NCBI GenBank assembly: GCA_964504305.1
Contig: CAZDEB010000008.1
Coordinates: forward strand, 62,001 to 126,000
DNA length: 64,000 nucleotides
Direction: 5' to 3'
Source of the DNA: UBA11606 sp964504305
GTDB taxonomy: Bacteria; Actinomycetota; Acidimicrobiia; Acidimicrobiales; Aldehydirespiratoraceae
A program made the position numbers and the translations under genes. Numbering within the stretch: the stretch's first letter is position 1; each line of letters opens with the position of its first letter. The notes below the pieces were generated by a model. That model was not told the origin of the DNA. It searched no databases and saw nothing but the letters and a program-made list of their open reading frames with translations. Of this stretch, positions 1 to 8,280 are shown in pieces.

Positions 1-174
1 CTCGCCGGAGCTGACGGTGGTCAGTTCGGTGGCCGAAACCTCGCCCGAATTCAGCCAAACACTGCCCGATCCACGGTCTCCGGAAATCCGCAGTCGGCCA
101 GTTTTGCCGGTAGACGCGAGAAGCCGCAATACGTCGGGTAGGGCAAAGGTGTCAAGAGTGCCCGAGAGCGCCAC
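1..174 (-). CDS. DUF4388 (PATAN-like) domain protein, partial
   Basis: The minus strand has an open frame from a GTG at 172-174 to the window edge (58 codons), so the C-terminus is missing. The protein starts VALSGTLDTFALPDVLRLLA, then STGKTGRLRI and GSVWLNSGEV. This is the pattern of DUF4388/PATAN domains: a two-helix start, the TGxLxI strand, and a strand with an acidic turn. Such domains occur in response-regulator and GTPase-regulation proteins, but the partner domain is outside the window. A GGAGG at 180-184 lies 5 nt before the GTG and fixes the start. It lies downstream of aroE on the same strand and may be cotranscribed. The family call is from motif memory; the cellular role is unknown. 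Confidence 0.75.
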   Translation of the reverse strand, partial: MALSGTLDTFALPDVLRLLASTGKTGRLRISGDRGSGSVWLNSGEVSATELTTVSSGE

Positions 175-179
175 GGTGA

Positions 180-184
180 CCTCC
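180..184 (-). promoter_or_regulatory. Ribosome binding site of the DUF4388 gene
   Basis: On the minus strand this reads GGAGG, 5 nt before the GTG at 174-172. It is the main reason for starting the edge gene there. Confidence 0.7.
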
Positions 185-233
185 GTAGTTGAGAACACCT
201 GACCATCGGCAGGTCACTGATGTGAAGTAAGGA

Positions 234-1082
234 CTAGACGCGATTGATCTCGCGAACGATCGCGGTTCGCATCGCGTCGATCGGAGCATCGATGTGGGTC
301 CACAGTTCGAACTGCACCGCTGCTTGGTGCAACAACATCGAAAGGCCGTTGAACACCTGAGCACCGGCGGCCTCGGCCGCGACCATCAACTCGGTTCGGT
401 CAGGCTGGTAGATCAGATCCACCAATATTTGTCCTTTGCCTATTTGTCCTTTGCCGGGCACCAACTGGATCGGTCGACCCGGGGTCGTCTCCATGCCCAC
501 CGGAGTCGCATTGATCACCAAGTCAGCGGCGCCGATGTCGGCCTCGTCGCCCACCCGGCCGGCCGGCCCGGCCAAGGCGGCAGTGGCTACGGCCCGTTCG
601 TTTGATCGATTTATCACGACAACTGTCGAGGCACCGGCATCGGCCACTGCCCGAACCACCGCTCGGGCCGCTCCCCCGGCCCCTATCACCACGACACTTG
701 ACCCGGCCACAACATAATCGGCGTCGCCTTCGACGGCCCGGACAAACCCGGAGCCGTCGGTGTTGTGCGCCGACACTGTGCCGTTGGACTCGAGCCGCAA
801 ACAGTTGGCCGCTTGCAGAGCCGCCACGACCGGTGACCGCGAGTCGGCGGCCTCGGCGGCCCCTTGTTTGTGCGGCATGGTGACCGACAGGCCCCCAATC
901 TCCAGCGCCCTCATTGCTTCGACCGCCGCCGCGGCGTTTCCAGGGGCAACGGGGAAGGCAACGTAGGTCCAGTCGAGACCGGCTTCGGCGAACGCCGCGT
1001 TGTGCAAGATCGGCGACAGCGAGTGCCTTACGGGATCGCCGATCACCCCAGCCACCATCGTCTTGGCGGTCGGCAAAATCAT
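234..1082 (-). CDS. aroE: Shikimate dehydrogenase
   Basis: It reduces 3-dehydroshikimate to shikimate with NADPH in the chorismate pathway. The protein is 282 aa. It carries the substrate-binding start GDPVRHSLSPILHN, the catalytic-lysine motif SVTMPHK, the AHNTDGSGF segment, the Rossmann glycine loop VVIGAGGAARA, the INATPVGM motif and the C-terminal GLSMLLHQAAVQFELW. I start at the ATG at 1082, which overlaps the mltG TGA as ATGA; a TTG at 1088 and an ATG at 1058 are alternatives. It ends the ruvX-mltG-aroE run typical of actinobacteria. A 15-bp tandem duplication gives GKGQIGKGQI just before the conserved DLIYQP strand. Confidence 0.95.
   Translation of the reverse strand: MILPTAKTMVAGVIGDPVRHSLSPILHNAAFAEAGLDWTYVAFPVAPGNAAAAVEAMRALEIGGLSVTMPHKQGAAEAADSRSPVVAALQAANCLRLESNGTVSAHNTDGSGFVRAVEGDADYVVAGSSVVVIGAGGAARAVVRAVADAGASTVVVINRSNERAVATAALAGPAGRVGDEADIGAADLVINATPVGMETTPGRPIQLVPGKGQIGKGQILVDLIYQPDRTELMVAAEAAGAQVFNGLSMLLHQAAVQFELWTHIDAPIDAMRTAIVREINRV
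426..455. repeat. 15-bp perfect tandem duplication inside aroE
   Basis: The 15-mer tatttgtcctttgcc occurs twice back to back (426-440 and 441-455). It keeps the aroE frame and encodes GKGQI twice, in the linker before the DLIYQP strand. It looks like a slippage duplication. Confidence 0.9.
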
Positions 1083-2587
1083 CCGCAATAACCGAGCTCG
1101 GTACAGATCGCGACTGCGGCGTTGTGCTCGGCAAGAGTCGTCGAGAAGGTATGGGCGCCAGGGACACCGCCCTCGTCGGTACGGGCCCAGAAAATGTAGT
1201 CGCCCTCGGCCGGGGCTAGCGCGGCGCGAAGCGAGGCCTCGCTGGGTGCGGCGATCGGCCCCGGAGGAACCCCGGCGCTCACGTAAGTGTTGTAGGGCGA
1301 TTCGGCATCGAGATCGGACTGGAACAAGGTGTCGGTGAACGACTTGCCTGCCGCGTAGTACACAGTGGCGTCGATCTGCAGCTTCGTGCCTTGCAACAGC
1401 CGGTTGTAGATCGCGCGGGCCATGAGCGGCCGATCGACCGCGACACGAGCTTCTTCCTCGATCAGCGAAGCAACCGTGATGATTTGATAATCGGTCAGAC
1501 CGAGTTCGTCGACCACCGAATCGCGTCCTAGTTCGTCGAGCAAACCGGCGTAACGAGCATCGAATTCGTCGGCCATGCGCTGTAGGAACTTGTCTTCGTC
1601 GGCGATGTCGTCCTCGGCGACGTCATAGGTAGCAGGGAAAAGGGTTCCCTCGAGGCGAACCAGTTCTGAGGAACTGTTGGATTGGAAGTACTCAGATACC
1701 AGCGACGGATCGGTAAGGGCATCTTGAAGTTGGCGGCGATCGAATTTGTCGTTGACGGCCATGAGCCGATCTACCAGCTCATTGACTCGCAAGCCTTCCG
1801 GTATGCCGATGCTGAAGTAAACCTCGGGGATGGGTCCCTCGGCCAACACCGCGACAACATCGTCGTAGCTCATGTTTTTGCGCAGCACGTAGTCGCCGGC
1901 CTGGAACGTTGTGTCGTTCTCACAACCCAGAAAACCGGTGATCGTCAACTCGCCTTCGCAGCGCAACCAGTATCGAAACACCGTCGCGTTGTTGATGATG
2001 GAGTCGTTGGCCAAAGCAGTGGCAACGTTGTTGGTAGACGCGCCGCTTGGGATGGTGAAATCGATCTCTTCGCCAACCAAACCACCGGGAACGACTTGGG
2101 CGTCAACCCAGTCGTAGATTCGGCCGCGAACCGTCGTGAAGGCCCACAAAACAAAAATAACCAGGCCAACGATTCGAAGAAATCCACCCCAGCTGGTGCG
2201 ATAACGGACCCAGTTTCGGTCCTCGAGGTCGTACCGGGGATCGACGAGCGGGGCGACGTCCGGGTCGTCTTCGAGCACGTATTCGACGCCGTTGGCGTCG
2301 ACGCCGGCGACCAGCACAGCCCCGGGTGGCGCGGCATGGTCGGGTAACGCCATCGGGGCGCCCTCGATGCCTTCGGGGCCCACAAGGGTTGCCGGGCCGG
2401 GGGCCGGAGGCGGCGACGCCGAAACGGGCCTGGCGATTCGGGTCACCGGGCGGCGGGTGCCCGCGGGCGGATAGAGCGGGGCTTCGGTAGCACGCGGTGG
2501 CGGCGCCGGTTCGGGCTGCGGCTCAGGGGTCGCGGCGCCGGTCAAGAAGTCGGAGAACTTGCGACGTGGTGATTGTCGATCAGCCAC
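1079..2587 (-). CDS. mltG: Endolytic transglycosylase MltG (YceG-like)
   Basis: It cleaves nascent peptidoglycan glycan strands at the membrane and releases them from synthesis. The 502-aa protein has a long proline-rich cytoplasmic N-terminus, one membrane segment (GGFLRIVGLVIFVLWAF), then an extracytoplasmic YceG domain. VASLIEEEARV contains the family's catalytic glutamate, and the NTYVSAGVPPGPIAAPS and YIFWAR motifs follow. I chose the GTG at 2587, which overlaps the ruvX stop; the open frame extends to 2635 but has no better start. It is translationally packed between ruvX and aroE. The start is uncertain and the family call is firm. Confidence 0.92.
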   Translation of the reverse strand: MADRQSPRRKFSDFLTGAATPEPQPEPAPPPRATEAPLYPPAGTRRPVTRIARPVSASPPPAPGPATLVGPEGIEGAPMALPDHAAPPGAVLVAGVDANGVEYVLEDDPDVAPLVDPRYDLEDRNWVRYRTSWGGFLRIVGLVIFVLWAFTTVRGRIYDWVDAQVVPGGLVGEEIDFTIPSGASTNNVATALANDSIINNATVFRYWLRCEGELTITGFLGCENDTTFQAGDYVLRKNMSYDDVVAVLAEGPIPEVYFSIGIPEGLRVNELVDRLMAVNDKFDRRQLQDALTDPSLVSEYFQSNSSSELVRLEGTLFPATYDVAEDDIADEDKFLQRMADEFDARYAGLLDELGRDSVVDELGLTDYQIITVASLIEEEARVAVDRPLMARAIYNRLLQGTKLQIDATVYYAAGKSFTDTLFQSDLDAESPYNTYVSAGVPPGPIAAPSEASLRAALAPAEGDYIFWARTDEGGVPGAHTFSTTLAEHNAAVAICTELGYCG

Positions 2588-3002
2588 GGGGCATCCCGGC
2601 GTCGAGCCACGACTGAAGCATGACTGATGCGGCAACCTTGTCGACCACTTGGCGGCGCTCCTGGGCGTTCATGTTTTGCTCCATAAGATTGCGCTCCGCG
2701 GTGACGGTTGTCAGACGTTCATCGTAGAGAACAACCGGCACGGTCAGGGTGTCGCCCAAGCGACTTGCTTCGGATTCGTACTTTCGGGCCATCGGCCCTT
2801 TGGAGCCATCCATATTGAAGGGCAGTCCCACCACAACGATCTCGGCCTCCCACTCAAACACCAGCGCCGCAATATCTGCGTGCTCACGGGCGCGGTCTCC
2901 GCGCCGGGCCACTACCTCGATCGGCATCGCCATCGTTGCCGCGCTGTCGCTCACCGCGACACCGATTCGTCTGTTGCCCAGATCGAGGCCAATGGCCCGC
3001 AT
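2580..3002 (-). CDS. ruvX: Holliday junction resolvase-like RuvX/YqgF
   Basis: It is a putative RNase H-fold nuclease linked to pre-16S rRNA 5' end processing, historically called a Holliday junction resolvase. The 140-aa protein starts MRAIGLDLGNRRIGVAVSD with the first acidic residue of the RNase H fold. It continues with VVGLPFNMDGSKGPMA, and DERLTTVTAERNL, and ends in a VDKVAASVMLQSWLD helix carrying the last acidic residue. The open frame extends upstream into alaS, but family length and the short spacing after the alaS TGA support the ATG at 3002. The order alaS-ruvX-mltG is standard for actinobacteria. Confidence 0.94.
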   Translation of the reverse strand: MRAIGLDLGNRRIGVAVSDSAATMAMPIEVVARRGDRAREHADIAALVFEWEAEIVVVGLPFNMDGSKGPMARKYESEASRLGDTLTVPVVLYDERLTTVTAERNLMEQNMNAQERRQVVDKVAASVMLQSWLDAGMPRG

Positions 3003-3003
3003 G

Positions 3004-5568
3004 TCAGCCGATTCCGGCCGCAACACGTGCCTGATCGAGGGCTTCGTCGATCTTGTCAACGTGTTTGCCGCCGGCCACCGCAAGGTCGGCTGATGGTTTG
3101 CCACCACCGCCCACGGTCAACTTGGCGTCTTTAATCAGTTCGCCGGCGTTGAGTCCGGAGTCTGGGGCAACGGCCGCCACGAGTCCAACTCCTCCGCCAT
3201 CCAACGCCGCGCTCAAGACGGCGGCGCGCACGCCGCCCTGGTCTCTGACCGAGACCGCCAAATCGCGTAAGCCGTCGCGGTCGACGCCTTCGATACGGGC
3301 AACAACTATGCCGTCAGTTGCTTTCGCGGCGAGCGCCGGAGCTTGCCCCACAGCTAGTTGCTGGCGCAAACGAGCCATTTCGACGCGTTGCTCCTTGTGC
3401 TCGGCCTTGAGTCGGGCAATCCCGTCGAGCAGTTCGTCGTTTCGGACGTTGAGCTCGGCGGCCGCGGCAGCGGTCTGCGCGGTGGTTTCGTGGAGCAGCT
3501 CGACCGTCGCCATGCCCGTAAGAGCCTCGACCCGTCGGATGTTCGACCCGATCGAGCCTTCAGAGACGATCTTCAGCTGGCCGATATCGCCCAGCGCCCT
3601 CACGTGGGTTCCGCCACAAAGTTCGACAGAGTTGGATCCCGCTTCGAGCACGCGCACTACGTCGCCGTACTTGTCGCCGAAAAAGGCGATGGCTCCCAAT
3701 TGCTCGGCGGTCTCCATTGTGGTTTCGAAATGGCGACAGGCCCCGTTGTCGAGCACTTCGTGGTTTACCAACCGCTCTATCTGAGCAATTTGCTCGTCGC
3801 TGAGGGCGTCGTAGTGGCTGAAATCGAAACGGAGGCGGTCGGGACCGACGTGTGAGCCTTGTTGCTTCACGTGATCGCCCAGCTCCTTTCGCAGCGCCCA
3901 ATGAAGGATGTGGGTCGCAGTGTGATTACGTCGAATAGCGGAGCGACGGTCGTTGTCGATACTGGCGGTTACTGTCTGACCGACTTCGATCTCGCCGTTG
4001 ACCGACTCGACGACGTGAACCTGAAGACCAGGAACTCCGTACCGACAATCGGAGATCTGAGCGACCCCGGTGGGTCCGCTCAACGAACCGGTGTCCCCTA
4101 CCTGGCCACCACTTTCGGCATAGAACGGGGTCCGGTCGAGAACAACAACTTGGTCGTCGACGTACAAAACCGTGGCGTCGGTAGTTGTCTCGTCGCGGCC
4201 GGTAAAGACCGTTTCGCCGTGGAGGTCGACCAGTCCGGTTAGGTGAACGGTGTCGCCGCCAGCCGCTACCTTGCGAGCTTCTTTGGCCTGGCGCTGTTGT
4301 TCGGCCATTGCTCTTTGAAATCCGTCGACATCAACGTCGACGCCGCGTTCACCGGTGATCTCTTGTGTCACTTCGAGTGGAAACCCGTAGGTGTCGTGCA
4401 ACAAGAATGCGGTGTCGCCGCTGAGAGCAGCTCCCTCGGAGAGCTCCGCGAGCTGGTCGTCCAGAATCGCCTGGCCCTTACGCAAAGTCTCGCGGAAGCG
4501 GACCTCCTCACGGTCGATGACATCGCGCACAAAGGTGTGGTTTCGGACCAAGTCGGGGAACGCATCGCCCATCAACTCGACCACCCGGTCGACCATGCCG
4601 GCCATGACTGGTTGGTCAACGCCGAGGATGTAAGCGTGGCGCACCGCTCGCCGCAAGATCCGACGCAACACGTAGCCACGGGCCTCGTTGGACGGAAACA
4701 CTCCGTCACTAACGAGTTGCGACGTCGAACGGGCGTGATCGGAAAGAATCCGCAACGACACCAGCTGCTCGGGGCGAGCGGTGGCGGGATCGACTCCGGT
4801 GAGCTCTCCAGCGGTAGCCAACAGGGCGGCCAGTTCGTCGGTCTCCCAAACCGACTCGACGCCTTGCAGAACCGAAACCGTTCGTTCGAGTCCCATACCC
4901 GTGTCGATCGAAGGTTTGGGAAGCGGCACTTTAGACCCGTCGGGCCGCTGATCGAACTGCATGAAGACCAGGTTCCAGATCTCGATGAAACGATCTTCGT
5001 CGCCGTGTTCGGGTCCCCCGTCGGCACCAAATTCGGGCCCTTTGTCCCAGAAGATCTCCGAGCAGGGACCGCACGGGCCAGTGTCGCCCATCTTCCAATA
5101 GTTGTCCTCGTCAAGACGCTGAATGCGTTCGGCGGGAACCCCAACTTCGTCGCGCCATATGTCGGCCGCTTCGTCATCGGTGAGGTGAACAGTGACCCAA
5201 AGACGGTCTTTGTCGAGTCCGAGCGTTTCGGTCACAAACTCCCATGCCCACGCGATTGCGTCGGACTTGAAGTAGTCGCCGAAACTGAAATTGCCCATCA
5301 TCTCGAAATAGGTCAAGTGCCGCGACGTGCGACCAATCTCGTCTAGGTCGTTGTGTTTGCCACCGGCTCGAACACATTTCTGCACGGTCACGGCCCGATC
5401 GAACGGAGCGGTTTCCTCGCCAGTGAAATAGGTCTTGAAGGGCACCATGCCGGCGACGGTGAACAGCAGGGTCGGGTCGTGCGGGATCAGACTCGCCGAG
5501 GGTTGGTGGCTGTGGCCCCGTTCGACGAAAAAGTCGGTGAACGCGGTGCGGACATCATTGGCCTTCAT
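3004..5568 (-). CDS. alaS: Alanyl-tRNA synthetase
   Basis: It charges tRNA-Ala with alanine. The 854-aa protein has the class II catalytic core (residues 1 to about 440, with LIPHDPTLLFTVAGMVPFK and GPCGPCSEIFWD), then the tRNA-binding region. The editing domain carries NHTATHILH (His549 onward) and CGGTH (Cys651), the metal-binding pair that clears Ser- and Gly-tRNA. A coiled-coil C-Ala domain follows, ending in a glycine-rich GGGGKPSADLAVAGGK. Length and domain order are normal. It sits upstream of ruvX with a 1-nt gap and downstream of the DUF948/DUF6167-like pair, as in many actinobacteria. Confidence 0.98.
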   Translation of the reverse strand: MKANDVRTAFTDFFVERGHSHQPSASLIPHDPTLLFTVAGMVPFKTYFTGEETAPFDRAVTVQKCVRAGGKHNDLDEIGRTSRHLTYFEMMGNFSFGDYFKSDAIAWAWEFVTETLGLDKDRLWVTVHLTDDEAADIWRDEVGVPAERIQRLDEDNYWKMGDTGPCGPCSEIFWDKGPEFGADGGPEHGDEDRFIEIWNLVFMQFDQRPDGSKVPLPKPSIDTGMGLERTVSVLQGVESVWETDELAALLATAGELTGVDPATARPEQLVSLRILSDHARSTSQLVSDGVFPSNEARGYVLRRILRRAVRHAYILGVDQPVMAGMVDRVVELMGDAFPDLVRNHTFVRDVIDREEVRFRETLRKGQAILDDQLAELSEGAALSGDTAFLLHDTYGFPLEVTQEITGERGVDVDVDGFQRAMAEQQRQAKEARKVAAGGDTVHLTGLVDLHGETVFTGRDETTTDATVLYVDDQVVVLDRTPFYAESGGQVGDTGSLSGPTGVAQISDCRYGVPGLQVHVVESVNGEIEVGQTVTASIDNDRRSAIRRNHTATHILHWALRKELGDHVKQQGSHVGPDRLRFDFSHYDALSDEQIAQIERLVNHEVLDNGACRHFETTMETAEQLGAIAFFGDKYGDVVRVLEAGSNSVELCGGTHVRALGDIGQLKIVSEGSIGSNIRRVEALTGMATVELLHETTAQTAAAAAELNVRNDELLDGIARLKAEHKEQRVEMARLRQQLAVGQAPALAAKATDGIVVARIEGVDRDGLRDLAVSVRDQGGVRAAVLSAALDGGGVGLVAAVAPDSGLNAGELIKDAKLTVGGGGKPSADLAVAGGKHVDKIDEALDQARVAAGIG

Positions 5569-5587
5569 ACCGGCGCGAGCCTACCGC

Positions 5588-5917
5588 TCAGCGACGCGGG
5601 CGAAAGCGGTAATCAGAGTTGCTCGAATTACCGAGGCCCCGCGCCGGTCCGCTGTGCAAAGCATCATCAGCGGCGAATTCGTCCAGCAGCGCGGCCCTTT
5701 CGTCGCGCACCGCTTGAGCGCCTACCTGAGCGGCGTCGCGCAAGTCGACGACCACCTCGCGGGCTCGGTTGGCCACCGCCCGGCCCCGGTTGGCAACATC
5801 GTTACGAACCTGCTCCGGCGCATACCGCTCGACGGTCCGCCGCACCCGTTTTTGAACGACGAACGAGGTTCCCAGACCAAGGGTGTAGCCGAATCCGGCC
5901 CAGAATGTGCGTTTCAC
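5588..5917 (-). CDS. Small DUF6167-like protein upstream of alaS
   Basis: The 109-aa product starts at a GTG (VKRTFWAGFGYTLGLGTSFV), overlapping the preceding stop as GTGA. It has one short hydrophobic N-terminal segment with glycines, then a long charged helical region (YAPEQVRNDVANRGRAVANR and further). Many actinobacteria have a protein of this layout (RTFWF...G...W...V) between a DUF948 gene and alaS, named DUF6167. I rely on position and on the RTFWxxxG start, so the family is likely but unchecked. The function is unknown; it is probably a membrane-associated helical protein made together with its DUF948 neighbour. Confidence 0.7.
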   Translation of the reverse strand: MKRTFWAGFGYTLGLGTSFVVQKRVRRTVERYAPEQVRNDVANRGRAVANRAREVVVDLRDAAQVGAQAVRDERAALLDEFAADDALHSGPARGLGNSSNSDYRFRPRR

Positions 5918-6306
5918 TTCGAGCGACCCTTCGCTTCTAGTACATGCCGAGACCTCGGGCGCGCAAGGCGCCGCGTGGCCCGTCCGGCCCCGGCGACCAG
6001 CGACAGGGTTCTGATGAGCGGCGGCCCCACGGCTTTGTAGGTAAGGCGAGAGGCGACATCGACGGTGGAGGTGATGCGCTCCGCTCGGTCGATAACCCCG
6101 TCGACCCGGTCGAGTTCGTCGCTGGCGCGCGAGACAGTGCTGTGGAGGTCGTCGACCATGGGCAGCGTGCTCGACCGCAGATCGTCGACCGTCAGCCGCA
6201 GTTCTCGCAGCGTCCGGACGAGAGCTTGCACCGCGAAAACCATTACGACCACAACTGCCAGACACACCGCCGTCACAATCAGAGCGGCAAGATCAACGGC
6301 AGTCAT
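5914..6306 (-). CDS. DUF948 membrane-anchored coiled-coil protein
   Basis: The 130-aa product starts MTAVDLAALIVTAVCLAVVV, a single N-terminal membrane segment. An amphipathic helix follows with the layout LVRTLRELRLTVDDLRSSTL and then VDDLHSTVSRASDELDRVD, typical of DUF948. The C-terminus is basic (RATRRLARPRSRHVLEAKGR). I used the ATG at 6306, where the membrane segment begins; the open frame upstream is antisense to rarA. The stop overlaps the next gene's GTG. In actinobacteria this pair lies immediately before alaS. The function is unknown. Confidence 0.8.
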   Translation of the reverse strand: MTAVDLAALIVTAVCLAVVVVMVFAVQALVRTLRELRLTVDDLRSSTLPMVDDLHSTVSRASDELDRVDGVIDRAERITSTVDVASRLTYKAVGPPLIRTLSLVAGAGRATRRLARPRSRHVLEAKGRSK

Positions 6307-6325
6307 AGGACCAGTCAACCTCAGG

Positions 6326-7639
6326 TCATTGAGAGTCGGGGTGATGGTCGCGTTGGTGACCAGGCCACCACTGCGCAAGCCGTCCTTCTCGACCATGCTC
6401 GGAAGGTTCGTAGTAGATGTTGCCGGCGACCTCGTCGGGCCGGTATTGCTGATCGGCCCACCCATCCGGGTTGTCGTGGGGATACACGTAACCATCACCG
6501 TGACCGAGGCTGGACGCTCCTTGGTAATGGGCATCTCGCAGATGGACCGGCACCTCCCCGACTCCGGCCGCACGCGCATCGGACCGAGCAGCCGAAATGG
6601 CCGAGGTGACACGGTTCGATTTGGGCGCGGTAGCCAAATGAACCACCGCTTGAGCAAGGTTGAGCTGTGCTTCGGGCAAGCCGACAAACTCCACGGCGCG
6701 AGCCGCCGCGTCGGCGATCAGCAACGACTGGGGGTCGGCCATGCCGACATCCTCAGAGGCCAGGATCACCAGCCGGCGCGCTATGAAACGGGCGTCTTCG
6801 CCGGCCTCGAGCATGCGAGCCAGCCAATACAAACCAGCGTCGGCATCGGAACCTCGAATACTCTTTATGAACGCGCTGATGACGTCGTAATGGCCGTCGC
6901 GTCCGTACCGAACCGCCTTGGCATCCACCGCTCCCTCGGCATCGTCCAAAGTGATGTGGATCGGACGACCTCGGGCCGCGGCGAGGGCTACGGCAACCTC
7001 GGTGCTGGTGAGCGCATGACGGCCGTCACCACCAGCACGCTGGGCGAGGTGGCGGATCGCTTGGTCGTCAGCCGACGCACCTTCGATGTCGAGGCCCCTC
7101 GCAATCAGCTCGGCTACATCGTCTTCGGCCAAGGACTGCAACCGAAACAGCGTCGACCGTGACATCAGCGGCGGGTTGACCTCGAAGTGGGGATTCTCGG
7201 TAGTTGCCCCGATCAATACCAGCAGACCGTCCTCGACCGCTGGCAACAGCGTGTCTTGTTGGGCCTTATTGAATCTATGAACCTCATCGAGGAACAGGAT
7301 CGTGCCCACGCCGCGCTCGCCCAACCGCTGTCGGGCGGCCGCTATTTGCTCACGAACGTCCTTGACCGAGGCCGAGACCGCAGACAGCTCAACAAAAATC
7401 TTGTCGGTCGTCGCGGCGATGAGCCTGGCCAGGCTGGTTTTGCCGGTGCCCGGTGGACCCCACAAGATGACCGACGACATCCGGTCGCCCTCGATCAGGG
7501 CCCGTAGCGGCTTGCCCGGCGCGAGAATATGGCGTTGACCAACCACCTCGTCGAGGTTTCGGGGACGCAACCTCGCGGCCAGCGGCGACCGGCCGGCCAA
7601 TCGTTCTTGAGCTGCTGCAGCAAAAAGATCGTCGGCCAC
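6326..7639 (-). CDS. rarA: Replication-associated recombination protein A (MgsA/RarA)
   Basis: It is an AAA+ ATPase acting at stalled replication forks, related to clamp loaders. The 437-aa protein has the N-terminal peptide MADDLFAAAAQERLAGRSPL, Walker A GPPGTGKTS, Walker B ILFLDEVHRFNK, sensor 1 LIGATTENPHFEVNPPLMSR, and the RarA C-terminal tetramerisation region (DVISAFIKSIRGSDADAGLY, VHLRDAHYQGA). Length is normal for the family. It lies upstream of the DUF948 gene on the same strand with a 19-bp gap and probably heads the alaS transcription unit. Confidence 0.96.
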   Translation of the reverse strand: MADDLFAAAAQERLAGRSPLAARLRPRNLDEVVGQRHILAPGKPLRALIEGDRMSSVILWGPPGTGKTSLARLIAATTDKIFVELSAVSASVKDVREQIAAARQRLGERGVGTILFLDEVHRFNKAQQDTLLPAVEDGLLVLIGATTENPHFEVNPPLMSRSTLFRLQSLAEDDVAELIARGLDIEGASADDQAIRHLAQRAGGDGRHALTSTEVAVALAAARGRPIHITLDDAEGAVDAKAVRYGRDGHYDVISAFIKSIRGSDADAGLYWLARMLEAGEDARFIARRLVILASEDVGMADPQSLLIADAAARAVEFVGLPEAQLNLAQAVVHLATAPKSNRVTSAISAARSDARAAGVGEVPVHLRDAHYQGASSLGHGDGYVYPHDNPDGWADQQYRPDEVAGNIYYEPSEHGREGRLAQWWPGHQRDHHPDSQ

Positions 7640-7693
7640 TCTCGGACCCTAGCGATCACTCAGGCTCTTGACCGAAGTGCCGATGAAGAACTG

Positions 7694-8260
7694 GTGCAGA
7701 GCGTTTTGATCGGATTGTTCTGGGTTTGGACCGCCACGTCGGTTGGCATCTTGGTCTTTCGGGTCGCAACGACCGGAACCGTCCGCCCGGGCGGCAAGAA
7801 GCAGGCTGCGGCTACCTCCCCAATTGATCGAGCGGACTTCGAATCTCGACTTCACGCCGAGGGCGACGCCGTGCTCGCGCCCGCGACCCCCGCGGTACCC
7901 ACAGTCCTGACCGAGACCGCACCGCTTCGGGCCTCGTCACTCGGCGAGGCGCTCACAGGTATTCAGATGCCGGTCGGTCTCGCGCCGGCTGCAACCGACG
8001 CGATGTCCAACCCTCGTCACATGGTGTTCGCTACTTCGGCAACCACACCGGCTCGGGTTGGGTCGGCGATTGCCGACGAGCTCGAACGGCTCGACTATTC
8101 TCTGAGGTCGATCGACGACAGCAGCATCGAGGCCCGACGACGCGATGCCTGCATCGAAGTGCGGATTCATCCGGAATCATCGACGATGACGACCAGGCTG
8201 ACCGAGCCGGGACGCGTGCTGCCAGACGACTCGGTGATAGTTGAGTTTCGGCTGATCTGA
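7694..8260 (+). CDS. Membrane-anchored protein of unknown function
   Basis: This is the only plus-strand gene in the first 21 kb. The 188-aa product starts with one membrane segment (VQSVLIGLFWVWTATSVGIL) and then has a soluble region of about 160 residues. The C-terminal third looks folded: IADELERLDYSLRSIDD, DACIEVRIHP, then VIVEFRLI. I chose the GTG at 7694 because the membrane segment begins there; the frame continues upstream but is antisense to rarA. A weak GAAG precedes the GTG. It is divergent from rarA and convergent with aspS. I recognise no family. Confidence 0.6.
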   Translation: MQSVLIGLFWVWTATSVGILVFRVATTGTVRPGGKKQAAATSPIDRADFESRLHAEGDAVLAPATPAVPTVLTETAPLRASSLGEALTGIQMPVGLAPAATDAMSNPRHMVFATSATTPARVGSAIADELERLDYSLRSIDDSSIEARRRDACIEVRIHPESSTMTTRLTEPGRVLPDDSVIVEFRLI

Positions 8261-8280
8261 CCAAGAAGCCCGGTCAGGTC
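8254..8280. terminator. Possible bidirectional hairpin between convergent genes
   Basis: gatctgacc (8254-8262) and ggtcaggtc (8272-8280) pair over 9 bp with one G-U, around a 9-nt loop. It spans the stop codons of the membrane-anchored protein and aspS. There is no T-run, so termination is only a guess. Confidence 0.35.

Noticed and set aside
4243..5346. Plus-strand open frame of 367 codons opposite alaS
   Set aside because: It is antisense to a well-supported synthetase and has no recognisable domain; long antisense frames are normal at this GC content.
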